Shown here piece after piece: positions 11,506-23,113 of a DNA stretch of 64,000 nucleotides. Both the position numbers and the translations under genes were made by a program. The notes below the pieces were generated by a model that searched no databases, was not told where the DNA came from, and worked only from the letters and a program-made list of their open reading frames with translations. This DNA comes from Cephalopachus bancanus. Taxonomy: Eukaryota; Chordata; Mammalia; Primates; Tarsiidae. Within the stretch, counting starts at the first letter, position 1, and every line of letters begins with the position of its first letter. Where the stretch lies: positions 1,054,001 to 1,118,000 of the forward strand of contig JAPVLO010000320.1 in the NCBI GenBank assembly GCA_027257055.1, written 5' to 3'.

Positions 11506-11588
11506 GACCTTTTCTCAGACCTGTGTGTGGGAGGGAGAATGTTATAAACCCCTAATAATTTTTAGTTTTTATAAAAATTGGTAAACAA

Positions 11589-11879
11589 GCCGGGCTCGGT
11601 GGCTCAGCCTGTAATCCCGCGCCTTTGGGAGGCTGAGGTGAGTGGATTGCCTGAGCCATTGGGTTCGAGACCCGCCTGGGCAGCAAGACCTCATCACTAC
11701 AATAAATCAAAAAAAATCAGCTGGGCGTGGTAGCGCGTGCCTGTAATTCTGGCTACTTGGAAGGCTGAGGCGGAAGGATCGCCAGAGCCCAGCAGGTTGA
11801 GGCTGCGGTGGCCGGGAGCGGCCACTGCACTCCAGTCTGGGTGACAGAGTGAGACTCCAACTAAAAAAAAAAAAAAAAA
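11589..11879 (+). mobile_element. Alu SINE
   Basis: It begins GCCGGGCTCGGTGGCTCAGC and ends in an A-tail. The flanking repeat AATTGGT(A/G)AACA is a TSD with one mismatch. Confidence 0.93.
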
Positions 11880-12106
11880 TTGGTGAACATATTTCAGGAC
11901 ATCTTTTTGTTTAAAGGAATGCATCACAACCAGAGCACTTTTACCATAATTTATCAGCTGTATTAAAGACGTAATCTTATAAATATGGTTAATGGCATGC
12001 TGGTTTATTATACTGATTTCATGTCAGAAGAAACAATAAAAAAATACTGATTTATTATTTACTCCCAAATTCATCGATAGATTTGATAATATAAAAATAT
12101 CTATTA

Positions 12107-12392
12107 GCCGGGCTCGGTGGCTCAGCCTGTAATCCCGCGCCTTCGGGAGTCTGAGGTGAGTGGATTGCCTGAGCCCGCGGGTTCAAGACCCGCCTGGGCA
12201 GCGAGACCTCATCTCTACAATAAATAAAAAAATCAGCTGGGCGTGGCAGCACATGCCTGTAATTCCGGCTACTCGGAAGGCTGAGGCGGAAGGATCGCCG
12301 GAGCCCAGCAGGTCGAGGCTGCGGTGGTCGGGAGCGGCCACTGTATTCCAGTCTGGGCGACAGAGTGAGACTTCAACTCAAAAAAAAAAAAA
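12107..12392 (+). mobile_element. Alu SINE
   Basis: This is a full dimer with an A-tail and the short TSD ATCTATTA on both sides. Confidence 0.93.
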
Positions 12393-12480
12393 TCTATTAT
12401 ATAAATAATACATTTGGGCTGTTTTTGTCTTTGGCTATTACAAATAAAGTAACTATGTAGCTATGAGCATTCATATCAGG

Positions 12481-12738
12481 TTTTTTTGTTTGTTTTTTGA
12501 GTTGGTGTCTCACTCTGTCACCCAGGCTGGAGTGCTGTAGCACACTCATGGCCACCCCAGCGTCAACCTGCTGGGCTCTGGTGATCCTTCGGCCTCAGCC
12601 TTCCAAGTAGCAGAACTATAGAGGCGCGTTACCATGCCCGGCTAATTTTTTGGTTATTGTAGAGATGAGGTCTCGCCAAGTTGTCCAGGTGGGTCAACCT
12701 AAGTGCTGGGATTACAGGCTGAGCTACCAAGCGTGACC
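12481..12738 (-). mobile_element. Alu SINE
   Basis: A reverse Alu with a T-run head and an internal deletion in its 5' half (the usual CCTCCCAAAG block is missing). It faces the + strand Alu 90 bp upstream, making an inverted pair. Confidence 0.88.
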
Positions 12739-13870
12739 CATACCAGGTATTTGTGTGAACAAAAATTTTTATTACTCTGGGATAAATGTCCAAGAGTACA
12801 AATTATGGGTTATGTGCTAAGTTCATTTTTAGTTTTATAAGGAAGTGCCAAAATGTTTTATGTTATAAAAAATATACTGACTTGAACTAGAGATAAAAAG
12901 AGGAATAGATAGCATTTAGAATGGCAAAAATATAACTTTTAAAAAACAAGGACAGGATACTATAATTGACCACAAAATTGGAATCGTGCTTCCTAGCAAT
13001 AAGAAAAAGCAAGTTTCACGAAAAAAACAAAAACACGAAACCTAACTTAAGCAAAAATAAATGTAAAAATCCCAATATCATCTGAAAACAAACAAACCAC
13101 CACCACCAACAACAAAAAACCACAACCAGTTTCTGGTACTAACTTCTAAGATGGATTTTCACAAGAATTTTTGATAAGAAACAGAAATATAACAGTTATT
13201 GTCAGTTTTGAAGATAAACAAAAGCTTCCTTGGAATAAGAGAGCAGAGATCATGCAAGAGAAAGAAACAGTGTCAAGGCAGATGTGAAGTGCTGTGGTAC
13301 CCTGAGGAGCTCTGTGCACACACCTGGCTCTCATGTGTGTCCTGTGACGCTAACACCTAGCAGTGCCTGGCATCTCACAAGCACTCCTTCTCTTGGGAAA
13401 GAGAAAACTCAGAACTGTTCCCAACCCCAACTTGTATTAATTAAATCAACTCACAGTAGATCATCTCAATTTATTGAAAATAACAGTGACATAGTATTTC
13501 ATTTTTTCTCATAAAATCAAACCAAACACAAACTATTCCCCACACTGAAAACAGTACCGTGTATATCAACAATATCATATAATTTTTAAAAAGAAAAAAT
13601 AGTATGACATATTCTGAGAATAGTTTTTTAGAGAAAAATGCTGACAAAGAAGTGTAAAAAATTTTGGAGATAGAGAAGATAGAGAAAAAAGATTGCAACA
13701 TATTTTTCAATGGTCTCTATTAGTTTACAAATAAATAAATATATGAAAGTCATAGAAGAGATTCTAGTGCCATTTGATAACCCTAATTCAGTTTCTGATA
13801 TATTAGTAGAATAAATTCAGATTATTACTAAGAATCATAGCATTTTAGATTTTGAAGGGATCACAGAGAT
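12739..13870. other. No gene seen, AT-rich
   Basis: No repeat I can name apart from A-rich tracts at 13020-13130. Confidence 0.5.
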
Positions 13871-13874
13871 TGCC

Positions 13875-14100
13875 TAGTTCAGTATTTCCCAAAATCTACA
13901 GAATATTAGTGCCCTAAGTCATGATAATACTTGCTCTGTGGGTGGGGGTGGGGGAGGAGAGAGTTCTGGGCTTAAAAAACTGGGGAAATGCTGAGTTAAA
14001 TAAAATTCAATACTTTTTATCTTCAGGACTTCTAATGCTTTTAATAAACTAATGTACATAGTGATAGCAGGCTGCATTTCCCAAACTCATTTGACTTAAA
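13875..14100 (+). mobile_element. Probable hAT relic
   Basis: TTCAGTATTTCCCAAAATCT at one end and ACTGGGGAAATGCTGAG further in resemble a common non-autonomous hAT family. Confidence 0.4.
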
Positions 14101-14189
14101 AAAAAAAAAACCTAAAACCCCTTTTATTCCTGTAAAACTAATAATATCTCGTGAAATACCATGTCTTTAGAATATAGCATACAAATAGC

Positions 14190-14345
14190 TATCTGATCTG
14201 GTTCAACTACTTTATGTTACACATTAAACAACTGCAGGCTGAAAAGGTCATGTCACTTGCTCTGGGTTACACAGAATTAATAAGTGGGAGAGCTGAAATT
14301 TAACCCACATTGCTAGTCCTATGGATGTCCCTCCTACACCACTGT
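14190..14345 (-). repeat. MIR SINE fragment
   Basis: GTCACTTGCTCTGGGTTACACAGAATTAATAAGTGGGAGAGC is the MIR core in reverse orientation; the motif is spread over the interval. Confidence 0.65.
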
Positions 14346-15295
14346 TATAAATAAATGTTTCATAATTTTTATAAAATATTTGTCTAAAATCATGTTACTA
14401 ATGTTTACCCATGGAAGTCTTCATTTGGGGACCAATCCCTGGATTCTTCCATAGAATTTTGGTTGGGGGATTTGCATCTTCATCTGAATCCCAAGATTAC
14501 AAGAGGAAAAATATCAATAAACAGAAGCTTAAAATTCCATCAGAAACAGAGTCACAGGCTTTTGAAACATAAGTTGAGCATAAAATAAGAAAAAGAAAAT
14601 CTACACACCGTTTGTATCTTGGAAAAAAAATCTATGGGTATTTTGCCATTTGCCTTCGTGGAAACAATTACGCTAAAGAAAAATGCATCCTCAGTCAAGC
14701 AAAATGTTAGAGTCTTTTCAATTGCTAGGACATAAACATTATCTCCTGTGGCTAAGAGATCATAAAAATTATGAAGGGTTTAAGGACTACGTGCTATGAT
14801 AAAAGAGTGAGAGAGATGGGGAAGTGGAGCACGGTCAGGGTGGCTGAAGTACTGGATGAACTAGTAAGTCTTTATAAATATTTTTTAGCTTCACCAAAAT
14901 ATAATATACAAAATAATATACAGCATACAAAATAATAACAGTGTACAAAAGAATACCAATATTGGCATTTTATACATCCTCAATTGATAATGTAGATTTA
15001 GTGCTAATGTTATTATCCCTCCCCTCATTAGAAACTTTTCAAGATCTCTTGCCTCAATTAGATGGTTATAAATTCCTTTTTTTTTCTTGTTGTATATAAT
15101 ATACAGGTAGCCCATGACTTAAAAAAAATGTTTTTCCTTGGAGTCACTTGTAAGATGCATATAATCAATCTGAAATTCTACAGGAAAAAAAACTGTGAAA
15201 AAAACTATATATTAGAATTTTGTTTAAAAGGAATTTTAGCTGGATGGAGATTCCTGTTTATTCCTTTCATGCACAATGACCATATGAGGTACAAA
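14346..15295. other. No gene seen, AT-rich
   Basis: No repeat or splice-flanked frame can be supported. Confidence 0.5.
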
Positions 15296-15505
15296 TCTCA
15301 GAGCTAACAGCTAACATTTATTGTGCATCTACCACATTTGGCACTGTGCTAAGAGCTTGACTTGTATTAACTAACTTAATCCTTACAACAACCCATGAGA
15401 TAAGTATTACCTCCCATATTACAGTTGAGAAAACTGAGACACAACAGTCATAAAGTGACAGCAGTGAATTCAAACACAGATTGGCTCCAGAGTCCATTTC
15501 TTAGT
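15296..15505 (-). repeat. MIR SINE
   Basis: AACATTTATTGTGCATCTAC through CTGTGCTAAGAGCTTGAC and GAGAAAACTGAGACACAAC follow the MIR consensus in reverse. Confidence 0.8.
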
Positions 15506-15512
15506 TAATGTT

Positions 15513-15842
15513 ATGGACTGAATGTTTGTGTGCCCCCCAAATTCATATACTGAGGCCCTAGTCTCCAGCGTGATGGTAGTTGGAGGTGATAATTAGCTTA
15601 TGAGGGTGGAGCCTTTATGAATGGGGTGAGTGTGAGACACAAGAGCTATGATCGCTCTCTCAGCCAGGGGGGGGGACACAGCAAGATGGTGTCTGTCTGC
15701 AAACCAGAAAGTGAACCTACACCAGGAACTGAAGCAGCTGGCGACTTGATTTTGAACATTCTGACCTTTAGAACTGTAAGGAATAAATTTCTGTTAAGCC
15801 ACCTAGTCTATGGGATTTTTGTTACAGCAGCCTGAACTAAGA
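15513..15842 (+). mobile_element. MaLR-type LTR (MST/MLT1-like)
   Basis: It begins TGTTATGGACTGAATG and ends GTTACAGCAGCCTGAACTAAGACA, both characteristic of ERVL-MaLR LTRs. An AATAAATTTCTGTTAAGCCACC stretch lies near the end. Confidence 0.8.
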
Positions 15843-16374
15843 CAGCCAACACATTATATTGTCTCTCTCCAAAGGAAGTCATTTGATTATAAGTGTATAG
15901 CAGTGCCTAGCCCTGTTCTATGTAGTTCATGAGTCAACATGAGTTTGGGAAAATTATTTAGTTCAGTCTAACCTATTCCTATTTCAAGCTACTTCTGGTT
16001 GGTTTGCATAAATCCTTCCAGATGACTCAACTTTGCTTTCTGGTCCTAACTGACAACCTCTAGGTTACTTAAGCAGTATCTGCCTTTTTTCTAAGGACAA
16101 TATTTAGTCCAAAATATCTTGATATGCACCCTCTACAGAATTACATGCCTTTCCACTTTTTGAACAGTAGCTTACCTAGACACCTAAGTTTTCCTTTCAG
16201 CTATCACTGATTGGAACCAAGACCTTGTAGGTATTTCTTAAAAATTTCAGGCAGGTTACTTTTCTACAACATTAGCTATAGAGCCTCACAGAAAGCCTAA
16301 ATCATATGAGCAATATTATTCAACCAACATCTGGGTCCTAGGAGTACCCAGGCATAATATTTCAAGTCTTCATG

Positions 16375-16620
16375 GGACATTGCAATCAGCAAATCCAAAT
16401 TTTTCATTTTATAGATAAGAAAAGTGGGGCAACCCCCTGGGGTCTCCTCCCACTGTGGGAGCTTTTCTGTCCTCTTAATAAATCCTGCTTTAAAAAAAAA
16501 AAGAAAGAAAAGTGAAGCCCAGAAAAGATAAGTCACTTAAAACTAGACAGCAGGAGAACAACATCAGTAGTCACTTCTGAGTGCCAAGGCCGATGCTACC
16601 CCTATTAAACTACTCTATGC
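16375..16620 (-). repeat. MIR SINE split by a retro-insert
   Basis: TTTTATAGATAAGAAAAGTG continues after the insert as AAGCCCAGAAAAGATAAGTCACTT. Together they read as one MIR in reverse. Confidence 0.65.
16427..16504 (+). mobile_element. Short polyadenylated retro-insert
   Basis: This 78-bp piece has AATAAA at 16477-16482, a 10-nt gap and then an A-tail. It is flanked by the direct repeat AAGAAAAGTG (16417-16426 and 16505-16514). The body resembles the R region of a retroviral LTR, so it may be a 5'-truncated reverse-transcribed LTR-terminated mRNA. The parent is not identified. Confidence 0.6.
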
Positions 16621-16734
16621 CTAAATCTCATGCTATTTTCAACTCTATTCAACAAATATTTATGGAGAATCTACGTAGTATTTGATCTAACAAGGCTAGT
16701 CAAAGCTGGTCCATATTTAATATATTGGAATCTA

Positions 16735-17565
16735 ATTTCTGAAACCGGCTGAAGGAGGAAGAATAATGCCCTTCTCTCTGAAAAATGTCCACATCCTAGT
16801 CCCTGGAATCTCTGAATATGTTCCCTTATACGGCAAATGGGACTTTGGAGATGTGATCAAGATGGGTAGATTATCCTGGGTTATCCAGGTGGGCCCGGTC
16901 TAATGACATGGGTTCTTTAAACTGGATAACCTTTCTGACTGGAGAGAGATGACTATGGAAGAAAGATATACAGAGCTACAAAGTTGTGGACTCTGGAGAT
17001 GGAGGAGAGGGTCAACAGCCAATAAGTGTGGGTGGCATCTAGAAGCTGCAAACGACAAAGAAACAAATTCTCCCCCCAGGGCTTCCAGGAAGGAATGCAG
17101 CCCTGCTGACCCCTTGATTGTAGCCCAGTGAGATCCTCATTGGATGTCTAATCTACAAAACTGTAAGATATTGGATGTGGTTTTTTTGGTTTTGTTTTGT
17201 TTTGTTTTTTGAGTCAGAGTCTCACTCTGTCACCCAGGCTGGAGTGCAGAGGCACACTCATAGCCAACCCAGTGTCGACCTGCTAGGCTCAGGCAATCCT
17301 TTCGTCTCAGCCTTCCAAGTAGCCGGAACTACAGACGTGCGCCACCACGCCCGGCTAATTTTTTGATTTATTGTAGAGATGAGGTCTTACCAAGTTTCCC
17401 AGGCTGGACTCGAACCCCTGGGTTCAGGCAATCCTCTCGTCTCGGCCTCCCAAAGTGCTGGGATTATAGGCTTGAGCCACCACACCAGGCCAGGATGTGT
17501 TGTTTTAAGTCACTAAATTTTCTATAATTTATTACAGCAGCATTGGAAAACCAACACACTGATAT
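16735..17565 (+). mobile_element. MLT1-type MaLR LTR split by an Alu
   Basis: AGGTGGGCCCGGTCTAATGA, GGCATCTAGAAGCTGCAAA, AGGAATGCAGCCCTGCTGAC and the end TTACAGCAGCATTGGAAAACC follow the MLT1 consensus. The Alu at 17181-17491 interrupts it. Confidence 0.85.
17181..17491 (-). mobile_element. Alu SINE inside MLT1
   Basis: Reverse Alu with a TTTTG-repeat head. The TSD GGATGTG occurs on both sides. Confidence 0.92.
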
Positions 17566-17584
17566 TGATCACAAACTCAATTTC

Positions 17585-17815
17585 CAATATCCTCTCCAGT
17601 TCCAGGATCAAACCAAAAAATTGGGCTGTAAGACAGAACTCTGATTCTCCAGTGTAGTGAATCCAGAAGGCTGTTAGATTTGGGTACACAAAATGTTCAA
17701 ATTTTTTTATTTTGATTTAATTGCTCTGGGGTGGGACCAGCCATCTTTAAAAAAAAAAAAGTAAAAAACCTTCCTGGTAAATTCTAATTAAAATAACCAA
17801 GTTTGAAAAACCTCT
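17585..17815 (+). mobile_element. MER20-like hAT relic
   Basis: GATTTAATTGCTCTGGGGTGGGACCAGCC followed by AAATTCTAATTAAAATAACC has the layout of MER20-type elements (motifs spread over the interval). Confidence 0.5.
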
Positions 17816-17993
17816 ATTCTCGGAATAAAAGAAAACAAGCACCTGAATCACATGTTGGGGGATAACTTTTCCAATAGGTAGGTCGGATTTCTTAGACAAC
17901 GTAAATGGTTTCCTCACTCCCAAGTGGGTACAGCCAGGACAGCAGTTAGTACAGTCCTACACTGAGGTCTCTCTCTCACACTTTTTCATTTTC

Positions 17994-18289
17994 TTTTTTT
18001 TTTTTTGAGTTGGAGTCTCACTCTGTCTTCCAGACTGGAGTGCAGTGGCCGCTGCCAGCCACCGCAGCCTCGACCTGCTGGGCTCTGGCGATCCTTTCAC
18101 CTCAGCCTTCCAAGTAGCCAGAACTACAGGCGTGCGCTACCACGCCCGGCTCATTTCTTTTTTTTTTAATTGTGGGGATGAGGTCTCGCCAAGTTGCCCA
18201 GGCTGGTCTCAAACCCATGGGCTCAAGTAATCCACTCATCTCGGCCTCCCAAAGTGCTGGGATTATAGGCTGAGTCACCAAGCCCGGGC
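17994..18289 (-). mobile_element. Alu SINE
   Basis: Reverse dimer from a T-run to CCAAGCCCGGGC, with an extra T-rich patch in its middle linker. Confidence 0.92.
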
Positions 18290-19374
18290 ATCTTTTTTTT
18301 TTTAATTACAATAGTTCCTGAGTAAAATGTGTGCTTACTGCCTTAACTATTGTCTAACTCTGATTTTAACAGTACTATGCCCAATTTTACATGAGAAGTT
18401 TTTATCACACACACCATACTTTGAAACTGGAACACTATGAACAGTTAAACTGAAAATGGTCTCTCATCCCTTAAAATTAATATTGTATAAGCATTAAAAG
18501 TTTTAAAACACCTTGTTGCCATTGACCCTGATATTATATGCTTCAAATACAAACAACTGTAGTGCCTAGGCCCCATTTAAAATGTCTGCATTCCCTTTCT
18601 GCAAATGGGAATTTATTTCTATAAAAAGCAATAACTAGGTTCAATGAAAATTGTACTCATTGCATTTTGGAGCCAAAGGGCACCTAAGAAAATCCATTTC
18701 TAATAGCCATCTTTGTGGAGGTCAAAACCTGAAGTCTTTAAGATTTTAACTGTCTCAGTGTTATATTAGAGGAGAGATAAGATCCAGTCATCACCCAACT
18801 TGGTTTTTCAGTGATTTAACATGATTGAACTGAACATGATTGAACTGAACACTTAAAATGGGGCAGAACTATTCACATTTAGAGTAAAACTACTATTTCC
18901 TTTGACTTCAATCCGAAACTTTCAATATCAACCTTTAAAGTATGTTAGCTTTTTAATAAGCTGCATCCTATTGCATCCAGAGAAAAAAAATTCTGTTTTT
19001 AAAATATGAACTGCTAAGACAAGCTTCTATATCTTGTCAGCACAATTTTTTTAAATGAATAATTGTAGGATTATACTTATCTCTTTGTAAATTTCACCTT
19101 ATTGGTTTTTGCTCAGCATTTTGGACTGGCAAGTTCACTTTTTAAACCCAAGCTTCTTATCATAGCGATTTCTAAATGCAGACTACTGGCAGAACTACTT
19201 TGAGTGCTTAAGAAACATAAACATTCCTAGACCACTCTCCAGAGACTTTTGACTCACAAGGTTAAGGCCACGCCAAGAAAATCTTCATTTAGCAGGCCCT
19301 CAAGTAACCGCCAAACAGCCATATTTGGTAATCCCTGTTTTCCCATATTAGCCAATTCAAAGAATTGAAAATAG
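18290..19374. other. Unique AT-rich sequence; no gene seen
   Basis: No named repeat is apparent. A TGATTGAACTGAACA duplication lies at about 18820-18850. The interval could belong to a 3' UTR of M2 but nothing proves it. Confidence 0.4.
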
Positions 19375-19852
19375 GGACTCAAACAAATACATATATACGC
19401 ATGTCCACAGCAGTGCTGCTCACAGTAGTAAAAAGATGAAAGCTCAAATGTCTATCAACAGAGAGATAGATTGCTGGATGTAAATACAGTGGAATATTAT
19501 TGTTCAACCATAAAAATAAATGAAGTATGTACTAATATATGCTGCACTGTGGATGAATCTCGAAAGCATTATTCTAACTGAAAGAAGCCAGACACAAAAT
19601 GTCACATATTGTATGATTCCATTTATACAAAATATCAAGAATAGATGGTTACCAGGGGCTGGGGCTAGGGGTTAGTGGGAAGCAAATGTTTAACGGGTAC
19701 AGGATTTTGGGGGTGATGAAAAGTGTTTTTTCCCTAGATAAAGGTAGTGATTGCAGAACACTGTGAGTGTATTAAATGCCACTCAATTGCTCATTTTTAA
19801 ATGGTGTATTTCATGTTATGTAAATTTCACCTCAAATAAGAAAAAAAGATAA
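19375..19852 (+). mobile_element. L1M 3' end
   Basis: AGCCAGACACAAAATGTCACATATTGTATGATTCCATTTATA and the later GTATTTCATGTTATGTAAATTTCACCTC are the conserved tail of old L1M elements (split here over the interval). Confidence 0.8.
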
Positions 19853-20034
19853 TGTAAGCCAGGTATTTAAGACATCTAGAAGGTCCAAATAAGTACCAGC
19901 TTAGTGACCTAGAAAAAGTGATAGTACAAAAAAAATAAACTGAAAATGCATTTTTTCCTCATACTAAGAAACAAAATTAGCCCATAGCAGAAGAGTGTAG
20001 TATGTAACAAGAGTCAGCAAGCTAAGTGAGCAAG

Positions 20035-20185
20035 GGGTTTATTTTGTAAATAAAGTTTTACTCGAACATAGCTGTGCCCATTTGTTTATGTGTTGTCTAT
20101 GGTCACTTGAATGGTAAACCTGAATAGAGCTGCAACAGAGACTATATGGTCTGCAAGCCTAAAATACTTACTAATCTGGTCCTTC
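20035..20185 (-). mobile_element. hAT-Charlie-type relic
   Basis: The - strand carries CATAGACAACACATAAACAA and AATAAACCCCTTG-like stretches of a common hAT family. A second copy on the + strand lies at 43535-43745. Confidence 0.6.
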
Positions 20186-20759
20186 TCTTTATGAATGAGT
20201 AATCATAATGAAAAGTTATATATATATGTATATACATATAAATGATCTGAGTAGTTGCAACAGAGATTATATGACCTGCAAATGTATATATTATATATAA
20301 TTATATTGCCAATATATAAATACGTTTATATAAATTACATAGATACGTATTTTCCCTGTCAGAAAAATTTTTTAAAAGGCTTATAAATTAGCTCAGAGGG
20401 AAGCAGAAAATTCCAGACTCTGCTTTTTGTCTCCATTCACTGCTAGAGCTCTAAGAATCGCTCAGAATAATCAGAAATGTAAAATTGTAAAATCTTTTCA
20501 TAAGACACTATATCTTCAGACTCTGAATTTAGTTAAAGTTTCTATAAACAAGGATATAAATGAATAATCTCTGCTTTTTCTATTTGGTATATGAATTCCA
20601 AAAGCTCTTCCAAGCATGATCAGATTGAAGAACTTTCAGGAAAAGGGTAGACAAATCCTCTTCCCCACAATGCCTTATCCCCTTAGGTGGATGTAACCTA
20701 AACACAGTGCTGTGTTAGGCAGAGGAGTGAAATAGTAAGAAAGGAATTGGGTGCTGATA
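20186..20759 (-). other. AT-rich; putative 3' UTR of M2
   Basis: It contains an alternating TA/TG-rich patch at 20218-20345. If the exon at 20760-20834 is terminal, its UTR would start here. No decisive poly(A) site can be chosen by eye. Confidence 0.3.
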
Positions 20760-20834
20760 TCAGTGTGGGGGCTTATACAGTCTTTCTGGAAGCATCTTTC
20801 TCGAGTCAGGTTCATTCTGGGGCACGACTTTACT
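20760..20834 (-). CDS. Predicted last coding exon of M2
   Basis: On the - strand the acceptor is GGTCCTGATAGCATTCTTTTCTAG, with a good pyrimidine tract. Taking the phase left by the exon at 22552-22619 (0), the frame reads SKVVPQNEPDSRKMLPERLY followed by four more residues and TGA, a Lys/Pro-rich hydrophilic tail. A second frame is also open here, so the case rests on the phase match and the acceptor. No donor is needed if it is terminal. The protein is not recognised. Confidence 0.35.
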   Translation of the reverse strand, partial: SKVVPQNEPDSRKMLPERLYKPPH

Positions 20835-21075
20835 CTAGAAAAGAATGCTATCAGGACCAAAAAATTTCCTATATTCTTTGTCAAACAATGGTCTTTGGCT
20901 AAATGTGCATTATCCTAGAATCCGAAGAGCAAGGCTTTAAGGAAGTAAGTCATAGTTAGGTGGTGATTTGTATCAAATGGCAACGTTGCTTAGCTCAGTA
21001 TTTGTAGATATTTTGCAAAGGCTTTTAAAGCCTGGAAAAGCACAGATATTACTGCTTACATTCTGGAAGGATTAG

Positions 21076-21514
<439 letters not shown>

Positions 21515-21744
21515 AAGAAACAGTAGGCCAGAGGATTGTTAGATAATTTGAATTTACAGCCCGACTAACCTGGTTTGGTTATGGTACTCAACTGCTCCAA
21601 AGGAGAAACTGTTGAAAACTGGCCAAGACCGGAAATTATCATGATAGCAAAATGGAGGGAATTTAGGGTGCCAGTGAAGACACGAAGATGGATGACAGTG
21701 AGGTCCAAGCTGGTAGGAACACAGTAAAATCTACTATCCACATG
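21515..21744. other. No gene seen
   Basis: Short unique stretch between the Alu and the L2. Confidence 0.4.
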
Positions 21745-22070
21745 GTTTGCTCCCTCATCTCATAAATGTCTTTAGCCACATGTCACCTTCTCAGTGAGGG
21801 TTTCCCTGGCCATCTTCTAAATCCAAACCTTCCTCCCATCACTCTGACATTTTCTATTGCCTTTCTCAGTTTCACTTTCTTCCACAGTCCTTATCACTGT
21901 CTCACAAGCTATGGATGATACTTGTTTGCATTTTTTATTGTTTGTTTCCTCATTAGAATGTAAGCTCCATAAAGTAATGGGTTTTTTAATTAATTCTGTT
22001 CATTGCTATATCAGCAACATCTGGAATAGCGCCCAAAATGTACCAGGCGTGCAAACAAATGCTTATTTGT
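21745..22070 (+). repeat. L2 LINE 3' end
   Basis: GGGTTTCCCTGGCCATCTTC, ATTAGAATGTAAGCTCCATA and a terminal AACAAATGCTTATTTGTTAG match the L2 tail. Confidence 0.8.
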
Positions 22071-22073
22071 TAG

Positions 22074-22214
22074 CTAGACATGGTGGCACGCCTGTAATCC
22101 TAGTGACTCTAGGCTGAAGCAAGAGGATCACTTAAACCCAGGAGCTCAAAGCTGCAATGAGCTATGATCATGTCACTGCACTCCAGCTGGGGTGACAGAA
22201 CAAGACCCTGTCTC

Positions 22215-22245
<31 letters not shown>

Positions 22246-22248
22246 ACA
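22074..22248 (+). mobile_element. Alu monomer (FRAM/AluJ right arm)
   Basis: It begins AGACATGGTGGCACGCCTGT and ends in an (AAAT)n tail at 22217-22245. Only one Alu arm is present. Confidence 0.8.
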
Positions 22249-22551
22249 GCTGTTGGATGATTGAATTTCAGTCTCAATGTGAATAAACAAACAAGTTGTA
22301 TCCTAGCCCATCTTTTAAAATTTACATCCAAGTAACTTGCTTAATGCAGTTCTTAAGTAAAACGGGCACAGGCTTTCCTGCCAAAGAAAGATATATTCCA
22401 CCATGATGATACATAGTCCACACCTCAAGAAAAAAATGATATTTACTAGTAAAATAAATTGCTTAATATTCATTATGTTGCTATTTCTAAAAGGGAAGCT
22501 CAAAATATCACAAAATTATAATCCATCAAGGAAATAAAATCTTTCACTTAC
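22249..22551. other. Putative M2 intron, no other feature
   Basis: AT-rich, no named repeat. Confidence 0.35.
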
Positions 22552-22619
22552 ATTTTTCAGTTTACTGGGATTGGCAGTGCAGGAATTGAATTCATCAATT
22601 TGTTTCCAATCCCGACAAG
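22552..22619 (-). CDS. Predicted internal exon of M2
   Basis: The - strand acceptor is GAATTTGATTTTTAAAAG and the donor is AAT|GTAAGTG, a strong match to consensus. The 68-bp exon is open in only one frame, CRDWKQIDEFNSCTAN and onward to PSKLKN. That frame is exactly the one demanded by the upstream exon at 25020-25066, which leaves one base (G) to complete an Ala codon. The sequence keeps a CpG and has balanced charged residues. I do not recognise the protein. Confidence 0.5.
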
Positions 22620-23107
22620 CTTTTAAAAATCAAATTCCTGAGCGCCCATATCCCTCATACTAAGTCTGCTAAATTAGTAGTTTCCATGCTGGGGTACACG
22701 AATCTGTCTTTTAAAACATTTTGTGTATATTGCCAAGTTCCAAAACCCCTATTCTTGAGCAGGCCTCCCAAGGCTCCTCCTAGAGGGTAAAAGGGACTAA
22801 CTGATAACACCTGTACACTTAAAGCTCTTCTAGGTCAGAATAACTTCTTCCATGTTCTATGATGCCATATTTAGGAAATGACAAAGTTTGAATTTTTTGA
22901 CATATAATAACGGTAGACTCCGTGATTAACATTCTTTAGGATAATTTTCTAAAACTTCTGAATATATACACTGAACACAACGTTAGCTCTGACCACAATT
23001 CAGAGTGCCTTGATGATATATAAATTAACTCTCTTTGGTTTCTATATCTAATAGTGAGAGTTGTAACAAAGATTTTTATTTAAGAAAACTGCAAAGGATA
23101 AGAAAGA
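22620..23107. other. Putative M2 intron
   Basis: Unique AT-rich sequence up to the solo LTR; no gene seen. A stretch at 22680-22750 may be an hAT relic. Confidence 0.35.
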
Positions 23108-23113
23108 CTTCGC

